NCBI GenBank assembly: GCA_963555835.3
Contig: CAUVWZ020000001.1
Span: 496,001-560,000, forward strand
DNA: 64,000 bases
Direction: 5' to 3'
Origin: JAPUME01 sp027294185
GTDB lineage: Bacteria > Acidobacteriota > Terriglobia > UBA7540 > JAPUME01
Positions 16,421 to 25,578 of the stretch are shown here, in pieces (within the stretch, counting starts at the first letter, position 1; each line of letters starts with the position of its first letter). Under the pieces are notes generated by a model. It was not told the origin of the DNA and did no database searches. It saw only the letters and a list, made by a program, of their open reading frames with translations. The position numbers and the translations under genes are program-made.

Positions 16421-19400
16421 ATGAAACCGACCACCCTGCTCAAACGGAATCTCCTCTATCACTGGCGCTTGAATCTGGCCGTCGTGCTGGGCGTAGCGGT
16501 GGGTACGGCGGTGCTCACCGGAGCGCTCCTGGTCGGTGACTCGATTCAGGGGAGCCTCCGCTCGCTGACTCTGGATCGCCTGGGTCGTGTCGATCATGCG
16601 CTGGTCTCGGACCGTTTCTTTCGGCAGGCGATTTCCACCCAACTCGAAGACTTTCCTGAATTCAAAAATCTCTTTGAGTCATCGACACCGGCGATCGTTC
16701 TTCGCGGCACCCTCATCGCCGCAGATTCCCGACGGCGCTCCTCTCAGGTGCGTGTATGGGGTGTCGCCAATCAGTTCTGGACTCTGGGGCGCGAACCCAT
16801 CGATGAATTTCCCCAGGGGCGCGAGCTCACGCTCAATGATACTCTGGCGCGCGAGCTCGAAGTGCAGCCCGGCGATGCCCTCATCGTGCGGGTCACAAGG
16901 CCGAGCACCGTGCCGCGCGAAGCGGTGCTGGGCAGGCGCACCGACACGGTTCAGACGCTGCGGCTCACCCTAAAGGCGATTCTTCCCGACCGCGGTCTGG
17001 GACGCTTCGGGTTTGAAGCCAACCAGCAACTGCCCCGCAATGTTTTTCTGCCGCTTGAGACCTTCCAACGTGCACTCGACCAGGAACAGCACATCAATGC
17101 AATTTTTGTTTCCGGCAAGCAGGACCCGGCCTCGCAAACTGAAAGTGCTGCCGGTAAATTGCAGGAAATGTTGGCGCAAACCCTGACGCTCGAAGACCTG
17201 GGCCTCAGTGAGAAACTGCACGAGTCCGGCGATTATTTTTATCTTGAAAGCCGCGAACTGGTGCTCCGTCCCGCCCTCGCCCGCGTGGCGGAGGAGGCTG
17301 CCCGAGAAATCGAATCGAAGACTTCGGGAGTGTTCACCTATCTCGCCAATCGCATCTCCGCCGGAACCAGAACTGTTCCCTACTCCACCGTTTCAGGAAT
17401 CGACATTACCGAAAGCTCCCCGTTTGGTTCTCTCCAAATGACCGATGGAACTCCGGCTCCGGCCCTCGGGGATGACGAAATATTGCTCAACCAGTGGGCT
17501 GCCCGCGATTTAGAAGTGCGTCCGGGAGACAGGATTGATCTGGAATATTTTATCGTTGGGACCAGCGGTCAATTGCTCACCTCCCGTTCGAGCCTGCGCC
17601 TGCGGGGTGTTGTTCGGCTTTCGGGATTGGGAGCCGACCCGTCCCTGACCCCGGATTTTCCGGGCATCCACGGCGCGATGAATATTGTGGATTGGGACCC
17701 ACCCTTCCCGTTGGACCTGAGCCTGGTTCGGCCCCGGGATGAGGCCTATTGGGATCGATACCGGGCCGCGCCCAAGGCTTTCGTTTCCCTGAAGACGGCC
17801 AGGAAACTCTGGACCAGCCGGTTCGGTTCGCTGACCTCGCTTCGAGTGGCTCCCGATTCAGATATGAATCTAGGCGAAGCGGCGGAGGGTTTCCGCCGCC
17901 GGCTCCTCGGAACCCTGCGGCCTGAGCAGAGTGGTTTGGCTTTCCAGCCCGTCAAGTTTCAGGGGCTTGCCGCTACGAAGGGCAGCACCGACTTCGGGAT
18001 GCTCTTTGCAGGCTTCACAATGTTCCTGATTATCTCGGCTGCATTGTGGGTCGCACTGCTCATCCGCTTCAGCATCGAGCGGCGGGCGCGGGAAATCGGC
18101 ATCCTGATGGCGACGGGGATAACACCGAGTTTCGTGAGGCGCCTTTTTCTTGCCGAAGGAGCCGCCCTTACGCTTACGGGAGGCATGGTTGGACTCCTGG
18201 GGGCCGCCGGCTATGCATGGGTGATGGTCTATGGATTGCGGAACTGGTGGCGGGAAGCGATCGGCAGTCCTTTTGTCGAGCTGCATATCACCGGGACGAG
18301 TCTTATCGCCGGATTCGTGGCGGCGTTGTCCGTCATTTTCATCTCCATTTGGCTTGCGCTGCGCCAATTGGGAAAAACGGCTCCGAGAGCCCTGCTCGCC
18401 GGTTCCGCTGCGCCAAGTGTGGAAGTCGAAACCAAGCGCCGCCGAAGCCGTACTCCCTGGCTTACGGGCGCACTTGCTTCAGCGCTGGCGGTAGGGTTGG
18501 CTGTTGTGTCCCTGCTCACAGAAGCGATTCCCACCCTGATAACATTTTTTGTCTCAGGCGTGGCGCTGCTGGTTGCCGCCCTCGCCTTTTTCACAGCCAC
18601 GCTTTACAGGAAACAGGGAGGGATGATCCGCGGGCGAGGACCTCTGGCGCTGGCGCGTCTCGGCGCCCGAAACGCATCGCGCTCGCCGGGACGCAGCATC
18701 CTTACCGCAGGGCTGGTTGCCTCTGCCAGCTTTGTAATCGTAACCGTGGCGCTCAACCGGCAGGATGTTTCCGCCGAGTTGCCGAAAAAGGATTCGGGAA
18801 ACGGCGGGTTCTCTCTGGTCGCCGAAACCGATCTGGCACTCCATTACGACCTCTCGACCCGCGAAGGCCGCCGTGAGCTTTACGTTCCCGAATCGGCCGA
18901 GGAAGTTCTGAGGCAGGCGCAGATATTTCCCTTCCGGCTGCGTCCGGGCGAGGACGTGAGCTGCCTGAACCTTTTCCAGCCGACCCGGCCGCGGCTGCTC
19001 GGAGTTCCCTCGAAGGTGGTCGCGCGTGGTGGATTCGCGTTTCAAGGCTCCCTGGCCGATTCGTCTGAAGAAGAAGCCAACCCCTGGCTCCTGCTCGAAA
19101 AGCAGATGCCCGAAGGCGTGGTGCCCGCCATCGGCGACTACAACACGGTGATGTGGATTCTTCATCTCGGACTCGGAAAAGAGATGACCCTGTCGGATGA
19201 GCACGGGCAGCCTGTAAGATTGCAGATCGTCGGCCTCTTGAAGCGAAGCGTATTCCAGTCCGAGCTGCTCATATCCGAATCGCACTTTCTCAATCTCTTT
19301 CCGAGCCAGAGCGGGTACCCCTTCTTTATGGTGGAAACTCCGACGGCGAGCACGCACCAGGTGGCGCAGGTTCTGGAAGAACATCTGGCGGAGTGGGGCC

Positions 19401-19834
19401 TGGACGTAATCACCACCTCAGACCGACTGGCGGGCTACCTGGTCGTCGAGAACACCTACCTGAGTACTTTCCTCGCCCTGGGAGGTCTGGGGTTGATGCT
19501 CGGGACGCTGGGGCTGGCGACGCTGATCCTGCGCAACGTGGTGGAGCGCCGAGGTGAGCTGGCGTTATTGGTGGCGTTGGGATTTCGCCGCAAAACTCTC
19601 GGCTGGCTCCTTTTGGCGGAGAACGGTTTCCTTCTGCTTTTCGGCTTGTCGGCAGGCTCCCTCAGCGCGCTGGTGGCCGTAGGCCCGCATCTGGCCGAGA
19701 GCGGGGCCCACCTGCCGTGGGCGTCGCTCGGGTTGACTCTGCTGTTGGTTTGTGCGACGGGACTTACAGCGGGGACTCTGGCCGCGGGACTGATGCTGCG
19801 CACGCCTCTGCTTCCCGCGCTGCGCAGCGAGTAG
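16421..19834 (+). CDS. FtsX-like ABC transporter permease, double-size
   Basis: A 1,137-residue permease. An N-terminal helix (about 12-35, LNLAVVLGVAVGTAVLTGALLVGDS) is followed by about 490 residues of periplasmic sequence. Then come three helices of an FtsX domain (about 530-645, AGFTMFLIISAALWVALLIRF onward), two more helices near 685-725, a second helix-periplasmic block and a final FtsX helix set (about 1010-1130). The family works as a mechanotransmitting pair with MacB/LolD-type ATPases. Here two FtsX units are fused, so a single chain may form the permease. It pairs with the ATPase just upstream. The substrate is unknown; envelope export or lipoprotein handling is the best inference. 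Confidence 0.88.
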   Translation: MKPTTLLKRNLLYHWRLNLAVVLGVAVGTAVLTGALLVGDSIQGSLRSLTLDRLGRVDHALVSDRFFRQAISTQLEDFPEFKNLFESSTPAIVLRGTLIAADSRRRSSQVRVWGVANQFWTLGREPIDEFPQGRELTLNDTLARELEVQPGDALIVRVTRPSTVPREAVLGRRTDTVQTLRLTLKAILPDRGLGRFGFEANQQLPRNVFLPLETFQRALDQEQHINAIFVSGKQDPASQTESAAGKLQEMLAQTLTLEDLGLSEKLHESGDYFYLESRELVLRPALARVAEEAAREIESKTSGVFTYLANRISAGTRTVPYSTVSGIDITESSPFGSLQMTDGTPAPALGDDEILLNQWAARDLEVRPGDRIDLEYFIVGTSGQLLTSRSSLRLRGVVRLSGLGADPSLTPDFPGIHGAMNIVDWDPPFPLDLSLVRPRDEAYWDRYRAAPKAFVSLKTARKLWTSRFGSLTSLRVAPDSDMNLGEAAEGFRRRLLGTLRPEQSGLAFQPVKFQGLAATKGSTDFGMLFAGFTMFLIISAALWVALLIRFSIERRAREIGILMATGITPSFVRRLFLAEGAALTLTGGMVGLLGAAGYAWVMVYGLRNWWREAIGSPFVELHITGTSLIAGFVAALSVIFISIWLALRQLGKTAPRALLAGSAAPSVEVETKRRRSRTPWLTGALASALAVGLAVVSLLTEAIPTLITFFVSGVALLVAALAFFTATLYRKQGGMIRGRGPLALARLGARNASRSPGRSILTAGLVASASFVIVTVALNRQDVSAELPKKDSGNGGFSLVAETDLALHYDLSTREGRRELYVPESAEEVLRQAQIFPFRLRPGEDVSCLNLFQPTRPRLLGVPSKVVARGGFAFQGSLADSSEEEANPWLLLEKQMPEGVVPAIGDYNTVMWILHLGLGKEMTLSDEHGQPVRLQIVGLLKRSVFQSELLISESHFLNLFPSQSGYPFFMVETPTASTHQVAQVLEEHLAEWGLDVITTSDRLAGYLVVENTYLSTFLALGGLGLMLGTLGLATLILRNVVERRGELALLVALGFRRKTLGWLLLAENGFLLLFGLSAGSLSALVAVGPHLAESGAHLPWASLGLTLLLVCATGLTAGTLAAGLMLRTPLLPALRSE

Positions 19835-19845
19835 ACCCCGCCGAC

Positions 19846-19925
19846 CGATTGAACGATTGAACGATTGCCCGATTGAACAATTGAACAATTGAACAATTGA
19901 CTGATTGAATAATTAAACAATCCAT
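19846..19925. repeat. Tandem octamer repeat, about 10 units
   Basis: Eight-base units run head to tail from 19846: CGATTGAA, CGATTGAA, CGATTGCC, CGATTGAA, CAATTGAA twice, CAATTGAC, TGATTGAA, TAATTAAA, CAATCCAT. The order shows gradual divergence along the array. It fills the space between the convergent ends of the permease and TonB-receptor genes and is far more AT-rich than its surroundings. Related arrays occur at 27523, 53123, 58974 and 63320. Confidence 0.9.
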
Positions 19926-19937
19926 CCAATTTCAATC

Positions 19938-22900
19938 TCAGAAAATCAGTTTCAAGGCGAACTGGATGCTTCGCGCATCACCGGGGAGACCCGAGCGTGC
20001 GGAAAAAATCCGTCCGAAAGTGAGGGGAGAATCCACGGTGGGGTTCGGGAGATCGAAATTCGGGTGGTTGAACAGGTTGAAGAACTCCGCTCGGAACTGC
20101 AGGTTCCAATCCTCGGTCAGTTTCATGGTCTTCAACAGGGAAAAGTCCATATTCCGGAAGCCGGGGCCGGTCAGGATGTTGCGCCCTGAATTTCCGAAGC
20201 TCCCGAAGGGTGGAAGGGCGAAAGCCGTAGAGTCCACCCAACCGTCCGGGCCGGGATTCGCGGGCTTCGGGTTGCCTACCAGATGAGGGCGGTCGCCCGC
20301 CCCGACTCCCAGCAATGAGGTTCCTGTATTGCTGTTATCGGCAAGCAGTATCGGCGTGAACGGGTAGCCGGACTGCAAGGTGACAATTCCGTTCGTCTGC
20401 CAACCGCTCAAAATGAAGTTGCCAAGTCCTCCAAGGTTGGGAAGAATCCGCCTTCCTCGTCCGAAGGGAAGATCGTAGGAATAGTTGAAGGATAGGCGGT
20501 GACGGATATCAAAATTCGAACGCCCCTTCTCGGCGCGGAGATTAGAGCTGTCCTGGGGGAAGTTCGCGTCACCGGCGCTCGGAAACAGCGTCGAAGAGCT
20601 GTCAATCGAATGGCTCCAGCTATAAGAGGCGAGGAACATCAAACCCGAGCTCAACCGCTGCTGCAACCGAATCTGCAGCGCATGGTAGGTGGAGTTTCCG
20701 GAGGATTCCAGTTGGTTGATGTCGGCAAACTGCGGCAGAGGACGAGGGTTATCCGGGTCCGAGCTCGGCAGGGGTTGATTCAAATCCCTCGCGCCGACAA
20801 GCTTCGTGCCTTTCGATCCCACGTAACTGACGCCGAACATCAGGTCACGCTGGAGTTCCTGTTGCAGGTCCACGCTCCACTGCTGCTGGTAGGTAGTCTT
20901 GAGATCACGCTGGTAGGTAATGCCCGACCCCGGGAGAGAAAATCCGAATCCGGCGGGAAAGGGATCATCCAGCGTCAAAAGGGAAAACTCCGACGGGAAA
21001 AAGAGATTGAAAATGAAGAAGGGCGCATTGAAGTAAAGCCCGTTGGCGACGGCCAGCGCGGACTGGTCATAATAGACGCCATAACCGGCGCGCAACACGG
21101 TCCGCCCGCCGTCAAAGGGACTCCATGACAGCCCAATCCGGGGGGCGAAATTGTTTCGGTCCGGCTCGTATCCGCCGCGAGGAATCCCCTGCTGCCCGAC
21201 CCCCACGAGCGTGGCCGTTTCAACATCAAATAAGTTTGCGTGGTCGAATCTGTCTGCGGGCGGTGAATTGTATTCGTAGCGCAGCCCGAGATTGACCGTC
21301 AGGTTGGAACGCAGCCGCCAGTTTTCGTGGACAAACAGATTCACACTGGTCGTACGCAGATATTGCGGATTGTCCAACTGCGCTCCACCGGTGAAGGAGG
21401 GCAGGCCCAGCAAAAGATCGGCAAGAGGGATGCCGGTATAGAAAGAAGGCGAAAGGAAATTAATGAAGCCTCGGGATTGGACGTCGCGGAAGGCATTTTG
21501 CTGAGACCTTCTTACGTCGACCCCGAACCGGATCAGGTGTTTCCCCGTAGAAAAGCTGGACTGGTTCAGTAACTGGAACGTATTCGTTACGCTGCGCTGG
21601 GGGTTATTCGGTTCATCCCCGAGAGGAGAAAATCCGGCCACGGTAATGAAGCTCAACCCGAAATCACGAGGATTGGAGGTGAAACTCGGAAATCCCAACT
21701 GCCCGTTAACATCCGTGCCCGCATTTTCCTGAAACGTGCCGCTCGAAACCCGGTTGAATGCCAGGCGCAAGTCGTTCACCCAGCGGGACCCGAAAATATG
21801 CGTCTCATTCAGCATCAGGTTCTGGGCCCGCCGTGGCACCAGGTTTCCGTAGCCCGGCACGGAGGCAAGCAGCCGTCCCGCAAAGGGCTCAAAAAGATCC
21901 CGGTCGCTGAAACTGTAGCGGCCCGCCAGGGTGTCGTGGTCGCTGAAGGAATGGTCGATGCGCGCGTCAAAGCTATCGCTCCGGTCCCGCAGGGTGGGTG
22001 CGGAGACAAAATTCTGCCCCACCACAGGCCGGTTGGGTTCCGGGAAAAGGTTGGCAATCGCGGCGCCTGCCGGATGCTGGCGGAAATCAGGAATCACGCC
22101 TTCGGAGAAGAACTGGCCGGTGAATGGGTCGAACGGGGGCAGGGGGCTCGAGGAAAAGTCTCCCCGGCGTTCCGCGAGTGTGGGGACATTCGCAATACGG
22201 GTAATTCCCTTTCGCCGCCGTCTGCCCTCGTAGTCCACAAAGAAAAACGTCCGATCGTGCCGAATCGGGCCACCCAGGGAAAAACCGAACTGGTTTTGCT
22301 GAAACTTGGGGATATTCGAGCTCGGGTCATCGAAGAAATTCCGGGCATCCAGGACAGCATTGCGGAAGAACTCATAAACCGTGCCGTGAAACTGATTGGT
22401 GCCCGACTTCAGGACTACGTTAACCTGCGCTCCGGCACTCCGACCGAACGTGGCGTCGTAGGTGCTCGTCTGAAGCTTGAACTCCCGAATCGCATCCACC
22501 GGAGGGGAGAGCGCGAAGGAATTGAGCACCGGGTCCATGTTATAGACTCCGTCCAGCAGGAAGTTATTGGCCTCTTCGCGGGCCCCGTTCACATTGACCG
22601 AAAAGTTTCCACGACCCGAACCGGGCGACCCGGGAGCATTGGGAAAGGCGCCCGGTACCAACAGGCTCAACTCCAGAAAGTTCCGCCCGTTAAGAGGAAG
22701 ATTCACGATCTGGTAGTTCTCAATAACCGTCGCGAGCCCCGGATCCTCCATCTGGGTGAGAGGGACATCGGCCAACACCGTAATCTCTTCGGTCAGGGAG
22801 CCAACCTCGAGGGAGAAATCCAACCGCGCCTGATCAGCCACGCGCAGCCGAATCCCGCGACGAACGAGTTTTTTGAATCCTCTCAGTTCCGCCTCCAGCC

Positions 22901-23132
22901 GGTATCGTCCCGGAGGCACCAGCACAAAGGTGTAATACCCATCCATACCCGTCCGCGCCAGGCGCTTCAGGTTGGTATCTGAATTGAGGAGGGTCACTTC
23001 GACCCCGGGTAGTACTGCTCCCGACCGATCCACCACCAATCCTCGAAGAGCGCCCTCTACGGTTTGCGCACGGCAAGGAAACGTTGTACCTGTGGCAATG
23101 AACAATCCCAGGATGATCCAAAGACGCGACAT
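19938..23132 (-). CDS. TonB-dependent receptor with N-terminal carboxypeptidase-regulatory domain (Oar-like)
   Basis: A 1,064-residue outer-membrane protein. A signal peptide (about 1-22, LWIILGLFIATGTTFPCRA) is followed by a carboxypeptidase-regulatory/Cna-B-like domain (about 25-110: GALRGLVVDRSGAVLPGVEVTLL to GRYRLEAELRGFKKLVRRG). Then come a plug (NLPLNGRNFLELSLLVPG, NNFLLDGVYN) and a long beta-barrel rich in aromatic strands, ending in NIQFALKLIF-type sequence with the terminal aromatic. This architecture is characteristic of acidobacterial receptors that import large ligands such as glycans or peptides with TonB energy. ATG 23132 is preferred because the signal peptide starts there; the frame stays open to 23177. 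It is divergent from the penicillin acylase. Confidence 0.93.
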   Translation of the reverse strand: MSRLWIILGLFIATGTTFPCRAQTVEGALRGLVVDRSGAVLPGVEVTLLNSDTNLKRLARTGMDGYYTFVLVPPGRYRLEAELRGFKKLVRRGIRLRVADQARLDFSLEVGSLTEEITVLADVPLTQMEDPGLATVIENYQIVNLPLNGRNFLELSLLVPGAFPNAPGSPGSGRGNFSVNVNGAREEANNFLLDGVYNMDPVLNSFALSPPVDAIREFKLQTSTYDATFGRSAGAQVNVVLKSGTNQFHGTVYEFFRNAVLDARNFFDDPSSNIPKFQQNQFGFSLGGPIRHDRTFFFVDYEGRRRRKGITRIANVPTLAERRGDFSSSPLPPFDPFTGQFFSEGVIPDFRQHPAGAAIANLFPEPNRPVVGQNFVSAPTLRDRSDSFDARIDHSFSDHDTLAGRYSFSDRDLFEPFAGRLLASVPGYGNLVPRRAQNLMLNETHIFGSRWVNDLRLAFNRVSSGTFQENAGTDVNGQLGFPSFTSNPRDFGLSFITVAGFSPLGDEPNNPQRSVTNTFQLLNQSSFSTGKHLIRFGVDVRRSQQNAFRDVQSRGFINFLSPSFYTGIPLADLLLGLPSFTGGAQLDNPQYLRTTSVNLFVHENWRLRSNLTVNLGLRYEYNSPPADRFDHANLFDVETATLVGVGQQGIPRGGYEPDRNNFAPRIGLSWSPFDGGRTVLRAGYGVYYDQSALAVANGLYFNAPFFIFNLFFPSEFSLLTLDDPFPAGFGFSLPGSGITYQRDLKTTYQQQWSVDLQQELQRDLMFGVSYVGSKGTKLVGARDLNQPLPSSDPDNPRPLPQFADINQLESSGNSTYHALQIRLQQRLSSGLMFLASYSWSHSIDSSSTLFPSAGDANFPQDSSNLRAEKGRSNFDIRHRLSFNYSYDLPFGRGRRILPNLGGLGNFILSGWQTNGIVTLQSGYPFTPILLADNSNTGTSLLGVGAGDRPHLVGNPKPANPGPDGWVDSTAFALPPFGSFGNSGRNILTGPGFRNMDFSLLKTMKLTEDWNLQFRAEFFNLFNHPNFDLPNPTVDSPLTFGRIFSARSGLPGDARSIQFALKLIF

Positions 23133-23438
23133 GTTTTTGCTCACTTTACACTTCTCGACCGGGGAAGACGCCACCATTCAGCATCCTGAGCGGAACCAGT
23201 ATTCCAGCTTTTCTCAACAGGAGGCTGCGCCCCGGCAAGGGAATTCCCTAAGGAAACCTGCTATACGCTAAACCTTGATTATATACGAGACAGCCGGAGC
23301 CGCAGCATCCGAAAGCTGTCAATTCTGGAAGAGTTCAAAATGACCCCGATTATAGTATATCCTGATGCCGCCTAACCCGCTGATTGAAGAGGACAGGCGA
23401 ACACACCGATTCCCCTTCCCCTATCGAGGTAAAAGAGA
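23133..23438. promoter_or_regulatory. Divergent control region between TonB receptor and acylase
   Basis: The 306 bases between the two start codons hold no gene. On the minus strand a TATAAT hexamer lies at 23278-23283. A TTGACA lies on the same strand, but about 33 bases farther upstream, too far to be its -35. On the plus strand a TATAGT occurs at 23351-23356 without a good -35. Both genes probably start transcription here, with weak or activated promoters. Confidence 0.4.
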
Positions 23439-25559
23439 ATGATTTTCGCCGTAAACCATTTGACGCATTTCCGGGGTAGCTGGTTTCGTCTTTTTCCGAC
23501 CCTGATTACGGCCGTTCTCGTCGCAGCCTGCAGCGCCTGTAGTCGGGAAAAAATGGAGGCTACCGAGATCCTGTGGGATACCTGGGGGGTGCCGCACGTG
23601 TTCGCCTCGAATGAAAAGGAGCTTTTTCATGCATTCGGCTGGGCTCAAATGGCGAGTCATGGTGATTTGATACTGCGGCTTTACGGCGAGGCTCGGGGCC
23701 GGGCTGCCGAATACTGGGGCCCTGAAAATCTGGACCTGGACCGCTGGGTTCGCACCATGGGCATTCCCGCTCGAGCCCACGAGTGGACCAAGGCACAAGA
23801 GCCCGAATTTCGAGCCTACCTGGACGCTTTCGCAGCGGGAATGAACGCCTATGCGCGGGAGCATGCCGACCGGATTTCCCCCGAGGTTCAGGTCGTGCTG
23901 CCGGTAATCGGCGCGGACATCCTGGCCCATGTCCAGCGAGTCATCCACTTTACCTTTGTGGCCGGTCCGCAGGTGGTCACAGCAGCCGAAAGGAAGTGGC
24001 CCCGAGCGGGCGGGTCGAATGCCTGGGCCATCGCCCCCAGCCGGTCGGAAAGCGGAAACGCTCTGCTCCTCGCCAATCCCCATCTGCCCTGGTCCGGCCT
24101 GTTCCTCTTCTACGAGGCGCAACTCGTCGCTCCCGGCATGGATACCTACGGAGCCGCCCTGGTGGGACTTCCGTCGCTGGCCATCGCCTTCAACGACCAC
24201 CTGGGATGGACCCACACGGTGAACACTCACGACGGGCAGGACCTCTACGAGTTGACCCTGACCGCGGACGGTTATCGTTGGAACGGTGAGACTCGCCCCT
24301 TCGAAATCGAAGAGCAGACACTCAAAGTCAAACAGCTCGACGGTACCCTTCGCGAGGAAAAACTCACCGTGCGCCGCTCGGTCCACGGACCCGTAGTATT
24401 GGAAAAAGAAGGCAAGGCGCTGGCCCTGCGAGTGGTCGGGTTGGACGAACCCCATTTGCTGGAACAGGGGTGGGAGATGGGGCGCGCGACCAACTTGGGC
24501 GAGTTTCAGGCGGCTCTCCGCCGCTTGCAGCTCCCGATGTTTACTGTCATCTACGCCGACCGTGACGGGCATATCCTGCATCTATTCGGGGGCCACACTC
24601 CGGTTCGTCCGCAGGGCAGTTGGAACTGGTCCGGCATCGTCCCGGGTGACACCTCGGAGACGCTGTGGACGGAAACCCATCCCTACGAAGACCTGCCCCA
24701 AGTGCTCGACCCGCCCAGCGGCTGGCTCCAGAACGCCAATGACCCGCCCTGGACGACAACTTTCCCCTTGGCGCTTAATCCGGAAGATTTCCCCAGATAT
24801 ATGGCTCCCCGTTTCATGCATTTTCGCGCCCAACGGTCGGCGCGAATGCTCAGCGAAGACGACGAAATCAGCTTTGAGGAGCTGGTCGCCTACAAGCACT
24901 CGACGCGAATGGAGCTGGCCGACCGGCTTCTTGACGATCTGATCTCCGCGGTGCAACGGTCGGGCAACAGCAGGGCTATCCGTGCCGCTGAAGTTCTCGA
25001 AGCCTGGGACCGTGCCGCAGATACTGAGAGCCGGGGTGCAGTGCTTTTCCAGTCCTTCTTCGAAGAGCTGCGCAACCGCCTGCGACCGAATTCGAGTCCC
25101 TTTGCCCGTCCCTGGAACGAGACTTCTCCTCGCACGACGCCGGACGGTTTAGCTGACCCGTCCGCCGCGGTGGCAGCCCTGGTCGCGGCGGCCCGAAAAG
25201 TCGAAGCCACCCACGGCAGGCTGGATGTGGCCTGGGGCGAAGTTTACAGGCTCCGGCGAGGGGATGCGGACCTGCCGGCCAATGGAGGTCCCGGTGCCCT
25301 GGGAATTTTCCGTGTGGTGGAATACAGCGAAGATGAGGACGGACGCTTTCGCGCCGTTGTGGGGAATTCTTTCGTTGCGGCGGTTGAGTTCTCTAATCCT
25401 TTGCGCGCCAGCGTGCTCATCGGCTATGGAAATGCCTCGCAGCCCGGCTCACCGCACTTGACCGACCAGTTATCACTATTTTCTCGCAAGGAATTGCGCC
25501 CTGCCTGGCGAACGCGACCGGAGATCGAAGCTCACCTGGAATCACGCAAAGTATTCTAA
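23439..25559 (+). CDS. Penicillin acylase family lipoprotein
   Basis: A 706-residue N-terminal-nucleophile hydrolase. The export signal ends at a lipobox-like LVAACSAC (about 29-36), suggesting an envelope lipoprotein. The alpha part contains WDTWGVPHVFA and AFGWAQMASHGDL. The beta chain would start at Ser193 in GGSNAWAIAPS, the autocatalytic cleavage and nucleophile site of the family. FNDHLGWTHTVNTHDGQDLYEL and the asparagine in WLQNANDPP (oxyanion-site motif) follow. These enzymes hydrolyse amides of side-chain acids; homologues act on beta-lactams, acyl-homoserine lactones and lipopeptides. The actual substrate is unknown. It is a single gene opposite the TonB receptor. Confidence 0.92.
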   Translation: MIFAVNHLTHFRGSWFRLFPTLITAVLVAACSACSREKMEATEILWDTWGVPHVFASNEKELFHAFGWAQMASHGDLILRLYGEARGRAAEYWGPENLDLDRWVRTMGIPARAHEWTKAQEPEFRAYLDAFAAGMNAYAREHADRISPEVQVVLPVIGADILAHVQRVIHFTFVAGPQVVTAAERKWPRAGGSNAWAIAPSRSESGNALLLANPHLPWSGLFLFYEAQLVAPGMDTYGAALVGLPSLAIAFNDHLGWTHTVNTHDGQDLYELTLTADGYRWNGETRPFEIEEQTLKVKQLDGTLREEKLTVRRSVHGPVVLEKEGKALALRVVGLDEPHLLEQGWEMGRATNLGEFQAALRRLQLPMFTVIYADRDGHILHLFGGHTPVRPQGSWNWSGIVPGDTSETLWTETHPYEDLPQVLDPPSGWLQNANDPPWTTTFPLALNPEDFPRYMAPRFMHFRAQRSARMLSEDDEISFEELVAYKHSTRMELADRLLDDLISAVQRSGNSRAIRAAEVLEAWDRAADTESRGAVLFQSFFEELRNRLRPNSSPFARPWNETSPRTTPDGLADPSAAVAALVAAARKVEATHGRLDVAWGEVYRLRRGDADLPANGGPGALGIFRVVEYSEDEDGRFRAVVGNSFVAAVEFSNPLRASVLIGYGNASQPGSPHLTDQLSLFSRKELRPAWRTRPEIEAHLESRKVF

Positions 25560-25578
25560 TTCTTCCGATAAAAACGGG

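Noticed and set aside
21798..22982. 394-codon plus-strand frame inside the TonB-receptor gene
   Set aside because: The receptor on the minus strand has a continuous plug and barrel; the opposite frame is low-information and basic.
23278..23331. TTGACA and TATAAT on the minus strand upstream of the TonB receptor as one promoter
   Set aside because: They are about 33 bases apart, twice the spacing a sigma-70 promoter allows.
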